From the NCBI RefSeq assembly GCF_900114375.1, contig NZ_FOSV01000029.1:1-53039 (forward strand): a DNA stretch of 53,039 bases. The letters are read 5' to 3'. Position numbers and translations under genes: made by a program. Within the stretch, counting starts at the first letter, position 1, and each line of letters opens with the position of its first letter. Of the stretch, positions 25,169-34,188 are shown one piece after another. The notes under the pieces are model-generated. The model searched no databases. It saw only the letters and a program-made list of their open reading frames with translations, and had not been told where the DNA came from. Source of the DNA: Methylorubrum salsuginis (lineage in GTDB: Bacteria > Pseudomonadota > Alphaproteobacteria > Rhizobiales > Beijerinckiaceae).

Positions 25169-26011
25169 ATGCGGTCGCGGGCCGTCCTCGCACTCTGGGC
25201 CCTCCTGGCGACCATGCCGGCGGCCCGTGCCGCCGGTGTGGAAGAGCCCGTGCGTGTGGTCTCGATGAACCTATGCGCGGATGAGCTCGTACTGCGGCTT
25301 GCCGACCGTGCTCAGGTGCTGGCCGTCACCTATCTCGCAAGTGACCCTCGCGGATCGACGGTCGCGTCCGCGGCCGCCGGCGTTCCGGTGACGCGCGGAC
25401 TGACCGAGGAGGTCGTCGCGCTCCGGCCCGGCCTCGTCATCGCGGGCGCCTTCACCACGCGCACGACCGTCGGCATGCTTAGGCGCGTCGGCGCACCCGT
25501 GCTCGAACTCGGCGTGCCGGCCGACCTCGACGGCGTGCGTGCCCAGATCCGGCAGGTCGCGGAAGCACTCGGGCACCCCGAGCGGGGGGAAGCCTTGGTC
25601 GCGGACCTCGACGCCAAGCTCGCATCGGTCACCCCGTCGACCCGGCCGTTGCGGGCCCTCGTCATGCGCCCGAACGCCTTCACGGTCGCACCCGGCGGCC
25701 TCGGCGACGCGCTCATCCGGGCCGCCGGTCTCGTCAACGTCGCGGCCGAGATCGGACGCGACCGGTTCGGGCAGGTGCCGCTCGAAGCCGCCGCGCTCGC
25801 GGACGCGGACCTGATCGTGACCGACGAAGGGACGCCGGGCATGCCCTCGCTCGCCGACACCCTCCTGCACCATCCCGTCTTTCGGGCGCTCGCGGATCAA
25901 GGCCGGACGGTCGCGATCCCGAACCGCTTCTGGACCTGCCCCGGCCCCCAGGTCGCCGAGGTCGTGGCCCGGCTGGCGGCCGCCGCGAACGCGCGGGCGC
26001 CTCGGCCATGA
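25169..26011 (+). CDS. btuF: Cobalamin ABC transporter substrate-binding protein BtuF
   Basis: 280 residues with a signal peptide (ending near PAARA) and a helical-backbone metal-receptor (TroA/BtuF) fold: VVSMNLCADELVLRLADRAQ, ALRPGLVIAG, VGMLRRVGAPVLELG and the C-terminal FWTCPGPQVAEVVARLA. The ATG at 25169 follows GAGGTG and was chosen over an in-frame GTG at 25163. It is seven bases after btuB and overlaps btuC by ATGA. It would bind cobalamin in the periplasm and deliver it to BtuCD. Haem- or siderophore-binding relatives exist, but operon context decides. Confidence 0.9.
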   Translation: MRSRAVLALWALLATMPAARAAGVEEPVRVVSMNLCADELVLRLADRAQVLAVTYLASDPRGSTVASAAAGVPVTRGLTEEVVALRPGLVIAGAFTTRTTVGMLRRVGAPVLELGVPADLDGVRAQIRQVAEALGHPERGEALVADLDAKLASVTPSTRPLRALVMRPNAFTVAPGGLGDALIRAAGLVNVAAEIGRDRFGQVPLEAAALADADLIVTDEGTPGMPSLADTLLHHPVFRALADQGRTVAIPNRFWTCPGPQVAEVVARLAAAANARAPRP

Positions 26012-27054
26012 ACGCACCGGTTCGAGCCATCGCCGATCCCATCTCGCGGCGCCCGGACACGCCGCGCGTCCATCGTGCCGTCGTCGCCGTCCTCGGCGTC
26101 GCGGTCCTCGCCCTGACGTTCGCGTCGGTCGCCATCGGCTACGCGCCCTTCGACGTGCCGGCCGCCTTCGCGGACATCGTCGCGGGCCGGACCACGCTGC
26201 CCGCGATGGTGCTGTGGGAGTTGCGCATCCCGCGGGCGCTCCTCGGCGGCCTCGTCGGGTTCAGCCTCGGCCTGACCGGGGCTGCGATGCAGGGCTACCT
26301 CCGCAACCCGCTGGCCGATCCCGGCGTCCTCGGCATCTCCTCGGCTGCGGCCCTGGGCGCCGTGCTGGTCTTCTACGGTGGGCTCTCCGCCGGCTTCAGC
26401 CTCGCTCTGCCGCTCGGCGGCATCGCCGGCGCAGGCGTGGCGGCGCTGCTCCTCAACGCGCTCGCCGCCCGCGGCACCTCCACGCTCGGATTGATCCTGG
26501 CCGGCGTCGCTCTGTCGAGCCTTGCTGGCGCGCTGACCGCCCTGGCCCTCAACCTCTCGCCCAACCCCTACGCGGCCCTGGAGATCGTGTTCTGGCTGAT
26601 GGGGTCGCTCAGCGACCGCAGCATGGATCACGTGCTCCTCTGCCTGCCGCTGATGGTGTTGGGCTGGGGCCTGATGCTCTCGACCGGTTCCGCGCTCGAC
26701 GCCCTGACGCTCGGCGAGGACACCGCCGCGAGCCTCGGGGTCAATCTTGTCTCCGTGCGGCTACGGCTCGTCACCGGCGCGGCGCTCGCGGTCGGAAGCG
26801 GGGTGGCGGTCTCCGGCGCGATCGGTTTCGTCGGCCTCGTGGTGCCGCATCTGATGCGTCCGCTCGTCGGGGCGCGTCCCGGCGCCGTCCTGCTGCCGAG
26901 CGGGCTCGCCGGTGCGGTCCTCGTGCTCGCCGCCGACATCGGCGTCCGCCTTCTCGCCACCCGCCCCGAGTTGAAGCTCGGCGTGGTCACCGCGCTCGTC
27001 GGAGCGCCGTTCCTGATCGTCCTCCTGCTGCGCAACCGCGGAGGACGGGCATGA
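26008..27054 (+). CDS. btuC: Cobalamin ABC transporter permease BtuC
   Basis: 348 residues of the FecCD/BtuC permease family with about ten transmembrane helices. Family motifs include LRIPRALLGGLVGFSLGLTG, AAMQGYLRNPLADPGVLGIS near residue 91, and VSGAIGFVGLVVPHLMRPLV near residue 270, which holds the cytoplasmic coupling region. It overlaps btuF and btuD by four bases on each side, so the three are translated together. Confidence 0.92.
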   Translation: MNAPVRAIADPISRRPDTPRVHRAVVAVLGVAVLALTFASVAIGYAPFDVPAAFADIVAGRTTLPAMVLWELRIPRALLGGLVGFSLGLTGAAMQGYLRNPLADPGVLGISSAAALGAVLVFYGGLSAGFSLALPLGGIAGAGVAALLLNALAARGTSTLGLILAGVALSSLAGALTALALNLSPNPYAALEIVFWLMGSLSDRSMDHVLLCLPLMVLGWGLMLSTGSALDALTLGEDTAASLGVNLVSVRLRLVTGAALAVGSGVAVSGAIGFVGLVVPHLMRPLVGARPGAVLLPSGLAGAVLVLAADIGVRLLATRPELKLGVVTALVGAPFLIVLLLRNRGGRA

Positions 27055-27866
27055 GCCTCGCCCTCCACGAGGTCCGGGTAACGCTGGGTGGCCGGACGAT
27101 CCTGTCGGACATTCACCTCACGCTGGAGCGCGGTCGCCTCATTGGGCTCGTCGGGCCGAACGGAGCCGGAAAGACGTCGCTGCTGCGCGTCCTGGCGGCG
27201 TTGGTCGCCCCTGCACGAGGCCGCGTCACCCTCGACGGTCGCGCGCTCGCCGACTTGCACCGCGACGAGCGGGCACGCCGCATCGCCGCCCTGTTCCAGG
27301 GCGCCGGGGTCGGGTGGCCGATGACGGTGCGCGAGGTCGTGGCGCTCGGTCGCCTGCCGCACCGTCACGCCTTCGCGGGGCTCTCGGACGCCGATCAGGC
27401 CGCGGTCGCGCGGGCGATGGCGCGCACCGATGTCGGGCACCTCGCCGGCCGGACCGAGCCGACCCTGTCCTCGGGCGAGCGCATGCGCGCGCTGCTTGCC
27501 CGGGCGCTCGCGGTCGAGGCCGAGTGGCTGCTGGCCGACGAACCCGTCACCGCGCTCGACCCGGCCCACCAACTCGATGCCATGGCGATGTTGCGCGCCG
27601 CGTCGCGCGACGGCGCCGGCGTGGTCGCCGTCCTGCACGACCTGGCGCTGGCCGCGCGGTTCTGCGACCGGATCGTCGTGCTGTCCGGCGGCCGGCTCGT
27701 CGCGGACGGGCAGCCGGAGGAGGCGCTGACCGATTCCCTGCTCGCCCGGGTGTTCGGCGTGACGGCGGAGCGGGGCGCGGCCGCGGACGGAACCCGATAC
27801 ATCCTGCCCTGGGCGCGTTCAGGGGCGACGAAGGAGAAGAGCGATGGCGTCATCTTCCCAGGCTGA
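27051..27866 (+). CDS. btuD: Cobalamin ABC transporter ATP-binding protein BtuD
   Basis: 271 residues with Walker A GPNGAGKTS, Q-loop ALFQGAGVGWPMTVRE, the signature LSSGERMRALLARALAV, Walker B WLLADEP and the H-loop VLHDLALAARFCD. These match the FepC/BtuD class. The last 23 bases overlap the next gene, which starts at ATG 27844 in another frame. Confidence 0.92.
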   Translation: MSLALHEVRVTLGGRTILSDIHLTLERGRLIGLVGPNGAGKTSLLRVLAALVAPARGRVTLDGRALADLHRDERARRIAALFQGAGVGWPMTVREVVALGRLPHRHAFAGLSDADQAAVARAMARTDVGHLAGRTEPTLSSGERMRALLARALAVEAEWLLADEPVTALDPAHQLDAMAMLRAASRDGAGVVAVLHDLALAARFCDRIVVLSGGRLVADGQPEEALTDSLLARVFGVTAERGAAADGTRYILPWARSGATKEKSDGVIFPG

Positions 27867-28809
27867 TGCGGTCAAGGACCTGCTGCGCGAGGCCCTGGCC
27901 GAACCCGGCACCGCTTGGAGCCTCGGCAGCTTCGGCGCCATCGCCGAGTTCATGCGCGACCCGGACGAGGCGGTCTCAGTCCTGCCGGACGACCGCCTCG
28001 GCATGGCGACCGAACGCGGCGCCATCGCCCTGACCGCCTGTCCCGACCTGCGCCCCGTCGCCTACGAGACCTCGGTTGCGTCCGGCTGGAACCATGCCGT
28101 GGCCCTCTGCCTGCCGGAGCCGACCTGCGCCATGAGCCGACGCGCCGTGGTGACCGAACTCGGCCCGGACCGCGAGGCCGCCCGCGAACGGGACCGGGAC
28201 GCCATCCTGTTCGACCTCGGTCTCGATCTCCTCGCGGTTGATGCCTGCGTGCGCACCGGCGACCCCGAGGCCATCGCCTGCCTTCGCTCCGGCGTCGGGC
28301 GCTCCCTGTTCGACCATGCGAACCCCATCGGTCGCCACCTCGTCGCGATGAGCCCGCATCGCGTGTTCCTGGCGAAGGTCGGCCGCATTGAGGTCTACGC
28401 TCCGATCCCGGGGCCGGGGGGCTCCAGTCCGGAGGGACCGCATACCCACGTCCTGCCCAAGCTCATGCGGAGCGGGCGCACGCATGCCGCGACGACGCCG
28501 ATCCCGGTGGGCTGGGTGCCCTGCGCCGCCCTCCACCCGGCTCACCCCTACAAGGACATGATGGGCCAGCGGATCGCCTTCGACTCTACCCGGTATGTGG
28601 CCTTCCAGGAGTTGCTCGACCGCTGGGGCGATCCGGACCTGCTCGCGGTCAAGCGGGGCGGCGAACCGCGCCCGGACAGCCCGGTGTCGAGCCGTCACGC
28701 GCAAGGCGCCCGCCGCGTCGCCGAGGTCCAGGCTCGCTACCTCCGGGGCGAGGTCGTCGAGGCCGATCCCGAGGCCAACGAGGACGAGACCGTCGCCGAC
28801 CATGCCTGA
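27844..28809 (+). CDS. Conserved-looking protein of unknown function in btu operon
   Basis: 321 residues, no signal peptide and no transmembrane helix, so probably cytoplasmic. The N-terminal part has EPGTAWSLGSFGAIAEFMRD, and the C-terminal half is rich in histidine, including GPHTHVLPKLMRSGRTHA and ALHPAHPYKDMMGQR, which could bind a metal. It resembles a family of unknown function seen in alphaproteobacteria (possibly DUF6925, recalled with low certainty). It overlaps btuD by 23 bases and the kinase gene by 8, so it is co-translated with B12 uptake. A link to corrinoid handling is inferred from this coupling. Confidence 0.72.
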   Translation: MASSSQADAVKDLLREALAEPGTAWSLGSFGAIAEFMRDPDEAVSVLPDDRLGMATERGAIALTACPDLRPVAYETSVASGWNHAVALCLPEPTCAMSRRAVVTELGPDREAARERDRDAILFDLGLDLLAVDACVRTGDPEAIACLRSGVGRSLFDHANPIGRHLVAMSPHRVFLAKVGRIEVYAPIPGPGGSSPEGPHTHVLPKLMRSGRTHAATTPIPVGWVPCAALHPAHPYKDMMGQRIAFDSTRYVAFQELLDRWGDPDLLAVKRGGEPRPDSPVSSRHAQGARRVAEVQARYLRGEVVEADPEANEDETVADHA

Positions 28810-29386
28810 GTTCGGTCGTCAGCGCGTGGTCGGGCTGATCGGCTGTCCCGGAGCGGGCAAGACGACTTACGCGGGTCGGTTCGATCCGCTGGATGGCTGG
28901 GTGCACCTGACCCTGGACGATTTCCGGCAGGCGCTCTGGCCGCCGGACCGGCAGGTCTATTGGCAAGTTCGCCACGGGGGCTGGGACCGGCAGGCCCACC
29001 ATCTTCTGCATGCGGTGAAGGTCGCCGCCCTCGACACCGCCCTCGCTCATGGCTTCAGCGTGGTGATGGCCGACACCCACCTGACCCGCGCCGTGTTCGA
29101 GGCCGAGCTCGTTGTCGTCGAACGACACGGCCTTACCGTCGAGTGGAAGGTGTTCGACGTGCCATGGGAGGTGCTTCTTGCTCGAAACGCGGCGCGCGGC
29201 GCTGCCGACCCGTCGCACGTCCAGCCCGAGGACGTGCTTAGGTTCACTTACGATGCATTCCATGCTCCGGACGCCTGGTGGCGGACGCTTCCTCCCGCCC
29301 AGGTCGAGTACATCGAGCTTCCGCTGCCGGAGGCCGAAGCCAGGCACGGTCTGGTAGGCGGGAGTCGGACGTGTCCCGCAACCTGA
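28802..29386 (+). CDS. P-loop kinase-like protein (AAA_33/polynucleotide kinase type) in btu operon
   Basis: 194 residues. Walker A is GCPGAGKTTYAGR (about residues 14-26); the strand VHLTLDDFRQALW and SVVMADTHLTRAVFEAELV follow the layout of zeta-toxin/polynucleotide-kinase-like ATPases; the lid is VPWEVLLARNAARG. Such enzymes phosphorylate small molecules, nucleotides or RNA ends. It overlaps the preceding unknown gene by eight bases and is the last gene of the riboswitch operon. It is not CobU/CobP-like in sequence. A role in remodelling imported corrinoids is only a hypothesis. Confidence 0.75.
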   Translation: MPEFGRQRVVGLIGCPGAGKTTYAGRFDPLDGWVHLTLDDFRQALWPPDRQVYWQVRHGGWDRQAHHLLHAVKVAALDTALAHGFSVVMADTHLTRAVFEAELVVVERHGLTVEWKVFDVPWEVLLARNAARGAADPSHVQPEDVLRFTYDAFHAPDAWWRTLPPAQVEYIELPLPEAEARHGLVGGSRTCPAT

Positions 29387-29833
29387 CCTGTCATGTTCCC
29401 TCGGTTTCACTTGGGTAGCCGGCCGCCCGAGCATGCACTGCTTACCTAGCGCCCATGCCCTTAACAACGCCGACGGCCGGTTGGCGGGACAGGCATGCAG
29501 CGCATCGGGGCCGCTTCGCCTTCCGAGCGGACATTCGAATAGGCAGGGCGGAAGGTCCGCAAAGGGTCAGGAGTTTGCTCGTCGTTTGTTCGGCTGTGCG
29601 CCATCAGCGGACCTCCGACCGAAGAAATCGGAATGGCCGCTTGGAGGCCAACAGCTGTTGTTGAGATGGAATGGTTGCTCCGACCACCATAACCGTCCTC
29701 GGCAACGAACCGCTGCCGAAGCAACACGAACAAAAACGCTCCACTGTGATCGGTGGTTGGTCCAACAGCAAGGCACTCAACAACCGCTTGAAAGCAGTCG
29801 TCGGATTACTTGGCGAGATGACCGGGGGTACGG
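29387..29833. other. 447-bp spacer after the btu operon, no gene called
   Basis: The stretch separates two convergent units. It has lower GC and no frame with the third-position bias seen in the flanking genes. It contains a perfect 12-bp palindrome, CAACAGCTGTTG (29649-29660), and several CAACAA/TTGTTG repeats. No terminator with a T-run and no IS terminus was found. It may be the scar of an old insertion. Confidence 0.5.
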
Positions 29834-30862
29834 TCACGTCCGTGCTTGGCTCGATGCCGTCGGTGCAGCAAACATCTTGCCCTGGAGCAGTAAAGCCACG
29901 GTCATGATGGTAAGGCCGACGACGAGGCCGTTCGCTGCCAGGAAAAGCACCGGGGCGAGGACGGCGACCGCTCCGGCATCGCCATGGGCAACCAGGCGAA
30001 CCGGGGCCGTTGCCATGGCAGTCGCGCCGAAGCTGAAGGCCCAGAGCCCAGGGACAGCGCCGGCCTTCGCGATCCACGGCGAGAGCCGGGCCAAAACCAG
30101 AACCTGGAGCAGACCGTAGCCGATCAGGGCATGCGCAAAGAGGTCCGGCGCTCCGCCCCCGACCGAGAGGTAGGCCACGGCCCCCACCGGCGCGGGCGCC
30201 AACTGGATGCCCAGGGTCGGGCGCAACGCGACGGGCTTCTCAGGACCGGTCAGCAGGCGGTGGAGCAGAACCGATTCCATCGCGAGCCAGGAGAACAGGC
30301 CGGCGCCGAAGGCGAGCTGACCCCAATCCTGGTAGCCCAGGGCCGACGCCCCGGTCGCCGAGACGAAGCTTCCGGCCACGGTCGGCAGGTACAGCACCGC
30401 GGTGGTGGTGCCGTGGTCCCGGCCGCCTTGCCAGAGGCCGCCCGTCCGCCAGACCGCGAAGCCGAGCGTAAATAGGAAGCCGAGGCCGAACAGGACGGTT
30501 GCGGATCCGGCCGAGTAAGGGATGAGCCCGCTCGCGACGAGCATGGTCGCCACTCCGGCGAGGCCGATGAAGCAGCACTGGACCGCATGGGCCGCCTCGA
30601 CCGCCAGCTTGTCCGGGGCGAGGACGGCCTTGAGGGCATAGAGGACGACGAGCACGGCCCAGACTACGCCGGCGAGTACGTAGACCGCCTCCCCGACGAC
30701 CGTGGGCAGGTGCCAGGCGAGCGCGGCCGCGCGCCAGACCCCGCCCAGGCCGGATAGCCCCAGGACGATGCCGAAGTAGGCGGCCGGCGTGTTCGCGGCG
30801 ACTTCCCTAATGCGCTGCGCGAGGTGGAGGCGTGGGCCGGCGACGATAGAGACCGTGGTCAT
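29834..30862 (-). CDS. TehA/SLAC1-family transporter (tellurite-resistance/dicarboxylate transporter type)
   Basis: 342 residues with about ten transmembrane helices in five pairs, as in the TehA/SLAC1 channel fold. Motifs include AAYFGIVLGLSGLGGVWRAA near residue 27, FGAGLFSWLAMESVLLHRLL and the final helical pair. Members move small anions such as dicarboxylates or sulfite; tellurite resistance is one reported phenotype. The ATG at 30862 lies after a GGAGAAC-like ribosome-binding site. It is divergent from the SDR gene across 195 bases. Confidence 0.82.
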   Translation of the reverse strand: MTTVSIVAGPRLHLAQRIREVAANTPAAYFGIVLGLSGLGGVWRAAALAWHLPTVVGEAVYVLAGVVWAVLVVLYALKAVLAPDKLAVEAAHAVQCCFIGLAGVATMLVASGLIPYSAGSATVLFGLGFLFTLGFAVWRTGGLWQGGRDHGTTTAVLYLPTVAGSFVSATGASALGYQDWGQLAFGAGLFSWLAMESVLLHRLLTGPEKPVALRPTLGIQLAPAPVGAVAYLSVGGGAPDLFAHALIGYGLLQVLVLARLSPWIAKAGAVPGLWAFSFGATAMATAPVRLVAHGDAGAVAVLAPVLFLAANGLVVGLTIMTVALLLQGKMFAAPTASSQART

Positions 30863-31057
30863 GACCGTTCTCCTGTGAGGTCGGGATGTTGTCGGGCGGG
30901 CGCTGCGCCCACCGCTTCTCGACAAGGATGATAATGGACGACGGCCCCGATCTTTATTCCTCTCTCGGCAATGGAGAGGTTCGCGACGCGATGCTTGAGG
31001 GCAGCCGCTCAGCCACCGATCTCGGCGTCTTCGAAACATGAAGATGCGGTGGTGAAG

Positions 31058-31888
31058 ATGGATAGGACCTGGCTCGTCACGGGCTCGTCACGTGGCCTCG
31101 GCCGGGCCTTGGCCCAGGCCGTCGTCGCGGCGGGCGAGCGGCTCTGCGCGACGGCGCGCGACCCTGCCGCGCTCGTGGACCTCGTCGAGGCCGGCGGCGA
31201 GCGCGTGCTCGCGTTGCCCCTCGACGTCACCGACGAGGAGGCGGCGCATCGGGTAGTCGAGGCTGCCGTAGAGCGGTTCGGACGCGTCGACGTCGTCGTC
31301 AACAACGCCGGGTACGGCGACGTCGCGCCCATCGAGGACACCGACCTCGCCTCGTTCCGGGCGCAGGTCGAGACGAACCTGTTCGGGGTCGTCAACGTGA
31401 CCAAGGCGGCCATTCCCCTCTTTCGGACGCAGCGCCGTGGCCACTTTCTGCAGGTCTCCTCCATCGGGGGGCGAACCGGCGCGACCGGTCGCGGCCCGTA
31501 CTCGGCCGCGAAGTTCGGCGTGGAGGGGTTCTCCGAGGTTCTCGCCATCGAGATGAAGCCCTTCGGCGTGCACGTCACCATCGTGGAGCCCGGCGGCTTC
31601 CGGACGGACTTCGCGGGATCGTCGACGCGCATCGCGGAAGGCAGTCCGGCTTACGCCGAGACCGTCGGCCAGGTCGCCGCCATGCAGCGGGCCTACGACG
31701 GCAAACAGCCCGGCGACCCAGAGCGCGCCGCCCGGGCGATGATGACCGTGGTCTCGGCGAAGACCCCGCCGCTGCGTCTGGTGCTGGGTAGCGACGCCTA
31801 CGCGCGGGCCGAGGCCGGCGACGAGGCGCGGCTGGCCGAGTTGCGTGCCTGGCGCGAGCTCAGCCTCTCGACCGACTTCCAACCTTGA
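31058..31888 (+). CDS. Short-chain dehydrogenase/reductase
   Basis: 276 residues, classical SDR. The NAD(P) motif TGSSRGLG is at residues 8-15, NNAG at 82-85, and the catalytic residues S134/S135, Y148 and K152 are present (YSAAK). The long C-terminal region after residue 180 is typical of SDRs acting on lipids or aromatic ketones, but no substrate can be named. The ATG at 31058 was chosen because the fold begins four residues later. A strong hairpin follows it. Confidence 0.9.
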   Translation: MDRTWLVTGSSRGLGRALAQAVVAAGERLCATARDPAALVDLVEAGGERVLALPLDVTDEEAAHRVVEAAVERFGRVDVVVNNAGYGDVAPIEDTDLASFRAQVETNLFGVVNVTKAAIPLFRTQRRGHFLQVSSIGGRTGATGRGPYSAAKFGVEGFSEVLAIEMKPFGVHVTIVEPGGFRTDFAGSSTRIAEGSPAYAETVGQVAAMQRAYDGKQPGDPERAARAMMTVVSAKTPPLRLVLGSDAYARAEAGDEARLAELRAWRELSLSTDFQP

Positions 31889-31950
31889 CGCCAGGTCTCC
31901 CCCGCAGATGCCCCGCTCTCACGGTCACCGAAACGCGGCAGGAATGCCAA

Positions 31951-31981
31951 GGACCGCACCCCCATGAAGGGGGCGCGGTCC
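31951..31981. terminator. Strong bidirectional hairpin between convergent genes
   Basis: GGACCGC-A-CCCCC (31951-31963) pairs with GGGGG-C-GCGGTCC (31969-31981) around a 5-base loop, giving 12 paired bases with one A/C mismatch. It lies between the SDR stop and the convergent hydrolase stop. No T-run follows on either strand, so it is a terminator candidate of the kind common in high-GC bacteria. Confidence 0.7.
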
Positions 31982-32015
31982 GCGTCGCGCCTACCAGCCA
32001 GGCCCCTCAGAAGGG

Positions 32016-32981
32016 TCAGCGCTTCGCCACCTGCTTGTCGAGGAAGCCGCGGATGAGGGGCGCCATCTCGTCCAGCTTGTCCTCTAGCGCGAAGTGGCCA
32101 GTGTCGAGGATGTGCAGCTCCGCGTCCGGCAAGTCCTTCAGGTAGGGGTGCGCCCCTTCCTCGGGGAAGATCTTGTCGTTCTTGCCCCAGACGATCAGCG
32201 TCGGCGGCTTGCGCTCGCGGAAGAATGCCTGGAATTGCGGGTAGAGCGGCACGTTCGTGCGGTAATCGTAGAATAGGTCGAGCTGGATGTCCTTGTTGCC
32301 GGGCCGGTCGAGCAGGGCCTGGTCGTGGACCCAGTTGTCCGGGCTGATCCTGGAGACGTCCCGCACGCCGTCGGTGTACTGGAAGATCGTCGTGGGGAGG
32401 GTGACCAGACCCGACAGTGCCTCGCGGCTCTTGGCCGAGCCGTCGGCCCAGTAGGCCTTGATCGGATCCCAGAACTCGCGCAACCCCTCGTCGTAGGCGT
32501 TGCCGTTCTGGACGATCAGGCCGGTCACCCGGTCGGGGTGCTTGAGGGCGAGGCGGTAGCCGACCGGCGCGCCGTAATCCATCACGTACATCGCGTAGGA
32601 CTTGGCGCCGAGTTGGCCGAGCAGGCCGTCCACAAGGTCGGCGTAGTGGCCGAAGGTGTAGGCGAACTGGGTGTGGTCGGGCGCGTCGCTCTGGCCGAAG
32701 CCGGGGTAATCGGGCGCGATGACGTGGTAGCGGTCCGCGAGCGTCGGGATCAGGTTGCGGAACATGTGCGAGGAGGTCGGGAATCCGTGCAGGAGCAGCA
32801 CGACCGGGCCGTCGGCCGGGCCGGCCTCGCGGTAGAAGACCTTCACGCCGTCGACCGTCGCGGAACGGTAGTGGACCGTCGCCGGTGTCTGGGCGGCGAC
32901 CAGGGCCTGCTCTGCCTTGGCATGAGGGGGAAGGACGGTGCCGGCCGTCGTGAGCATCAGGGCAAGCAGAAGGTGTTTCAT
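32016..32981 (-). CDS. Exported alpha/beta hydrolase, haloalkane-dehalogenase/epoxide-hydrolase-like
   Basis: 321 residues with a signal peptide (MKHLLLALMLTTAGTVLPP, cleavage near AKA) and an alpha/beta-hydrolase fold. The oxyanion motif HGFPTS is at residues 65-70, the nucleophile elbow VMDYGAP has Asp135 instead of Ser, and the catalytic His is H296 (DTGHFALED). An Asp nucleophile is the mark of haloalkane dehalogenases and epoxide hydrolases; most of those are cytoplasmic, so export is unusual. The substrate is not known. Confidence 0.85.
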   Translation of the reverse strand: MKHLLLALMLTTAGTVLPPHAKAEQALVAAQTPATVHYRSATVDGVKVFYREAGPADGPVVLLLHGFPTSSHMFRNLIPTLADRYHVIAPDYPGFGQSDAPDHTQFAYTFGHYADLVDGLLGQLGAKSYAMYVMDYGAPVGYRLALKHPDRVTGLIVQNGNAYDEGLREFWDPIKAYWADGSAKSREALSGLVTLPTTIFQYTDGVRDVSRISPDNWVHDQALLDRPGNKDIQLDLFYDYRTNVPLYPQFQAFFRERKPPTLIVWGKNDKIFPEEGAHPYLKDLPDAELHILDTGHFALEDKLDEMAPLIRGFLDKQVAKR

Positions 32982-33179
32982 CGGTGTCTCCTTTCGCGGG
33001 GGCGTCGAGGACCTCGCCGCCTCATGGAGACATCATCGGTGTTCAGCTTGCAGGCGTTAATCGGCGTCGTGTGGAAGGCATTGTTGTCGCCTGCGGAATA
33101 GATAGGATCGCTTGGTGCCGATGACCTCGGCTAGGTCGAACCGACCCGGACCGACGCCTCGCGTCGACCCTGCGCCCGC

Positions 33180-34070
33180 TCAGTTGAGCAGGCGGTTGGC
33201 CCGCAGCCGCGCCACGGCCAGGTCGACGAAGGTCCTCACCTTGGCCGGCGCCTGCCGCCCCTCGGGGTAGACCACATGGATGGGCAGCGGCTCCTCCTCG
33301 TAGTCGGCGAGCACGACCTGCAGGCGGCCTCCCAGCAAGGCGGAGCCGATCTGGTAGTGCAGCACCCTGGTCAGGCCCCAGCCCGCGAGCGCCGCGGCGA
33401 TGCCGGCCTCGTTCGTGTTGCTCATCAGGGCGGGATGGACCGTCACGCGCTGATCCTGCGCGAACCGCCACTCCGTCGAGGCCCAGGCGCCCGTGGACAT
33501 GGCGACGCGGTGGTCCCTCAGGTCCTGCGGTTTCTGCGGGACGCCGTGCCGCTCGAAGTAAGCCGGTGAGCCGCAGACGACGCGGCGCACCGACCCGACC
33601 CGCGCGGCTGTAAGGCCAGAATCCGAGAGGTGGCCGATGCGCACGGCGACGTCGATGCCTTCCTCGACGATGTTCACCTGCCGGTCGACGAACAGCGTCC
33701 GTGCCGCCATGGTCGAGTAGGCGTCGAGGTAATCGGTCACGATGGGCAGCACGTGCATGTGGCCGAACAGGACCGATGCTGTCACCGCGAGGGTTCCGGA
33801 CGGCGTCGCGTAGGAACCTGCGGCGGCGGCCTCGGCCTCGACGATGTCGGAAAGGATTCGCCGGCAATCCTCGTAGTAGCGGCCACCGGCCTCGGTGAGC
33901 TTCACCGAGCGCGTGGTGCGCACGAACAGCCGGGCGCCGATGGTCTCTTCCAGCGCGGCGACGGCCCGCGTCACGGCCGGCGGGCTCATGTGCATCAGGC
34001 GCGCGGTCTCCGCGAAGCTCGCCGTCTCCGCGACCTTCGCGAAGATCCGCATGGCCTGCCAGCGGTCCAT
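33180..34070 (-). CDS. LysR-family transcriptional regulator
   Basis: 296 residues. The N-terminal winged helix-turn-helix is clear (MRIFAKVAETASFAETARLM, MSPPAVTRAVAALEETIGAR, LFVRTTRSVKLTEAG), followed by a LysR substrate-binding domain (LAVTASVLFGHMHVLPIVTD, VDVAVRIGHL-type motif). The ATG at 34070 places the HTH at residue 8; a longer form from 34148 would add 26 residues with no family match. It is in line after the AhpD-like gene with a 118-bp gap and may control this cluster. Confidence 0.88.
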   Translation of the reverse strand: MDRWQAMRIFAKVAETASFAETARLMHMSPPAVTRAVAALEETIGARLFVRTTRSVKLTEAGGRYYEDCRRILSDIVEAEAAAAGSYATPSGTLAVTASVLFGHMHVLPIVTDYLDAYSTMAARTLFVDRQVNIVEEGIDVAVRIGHLSDSGLTAARVGSVRRVVCGSPAYFERHGVPQKPQDLRDHRVAMSTGAWASTEWRFAQDQRVTVHPALMSNTNEAGIAAALAGWGLTRVLHYQIGSALLGGRLQVVLADYEEEPLPIHVVYPEGRQAPAKVRTFVDLAVARLRANRLLN

Positions 34071-34188
34071 GTCCCTGCTCCCCCGTCCCCAGCGGCCCGG
34101 CCATCGTGGCCTTGACGAATACAGCTGTTCGAGCATGCGCGCCGCCAAGCCGTCGCACCATGGTGAACGGCATGCCGGGCCAGGCCGC

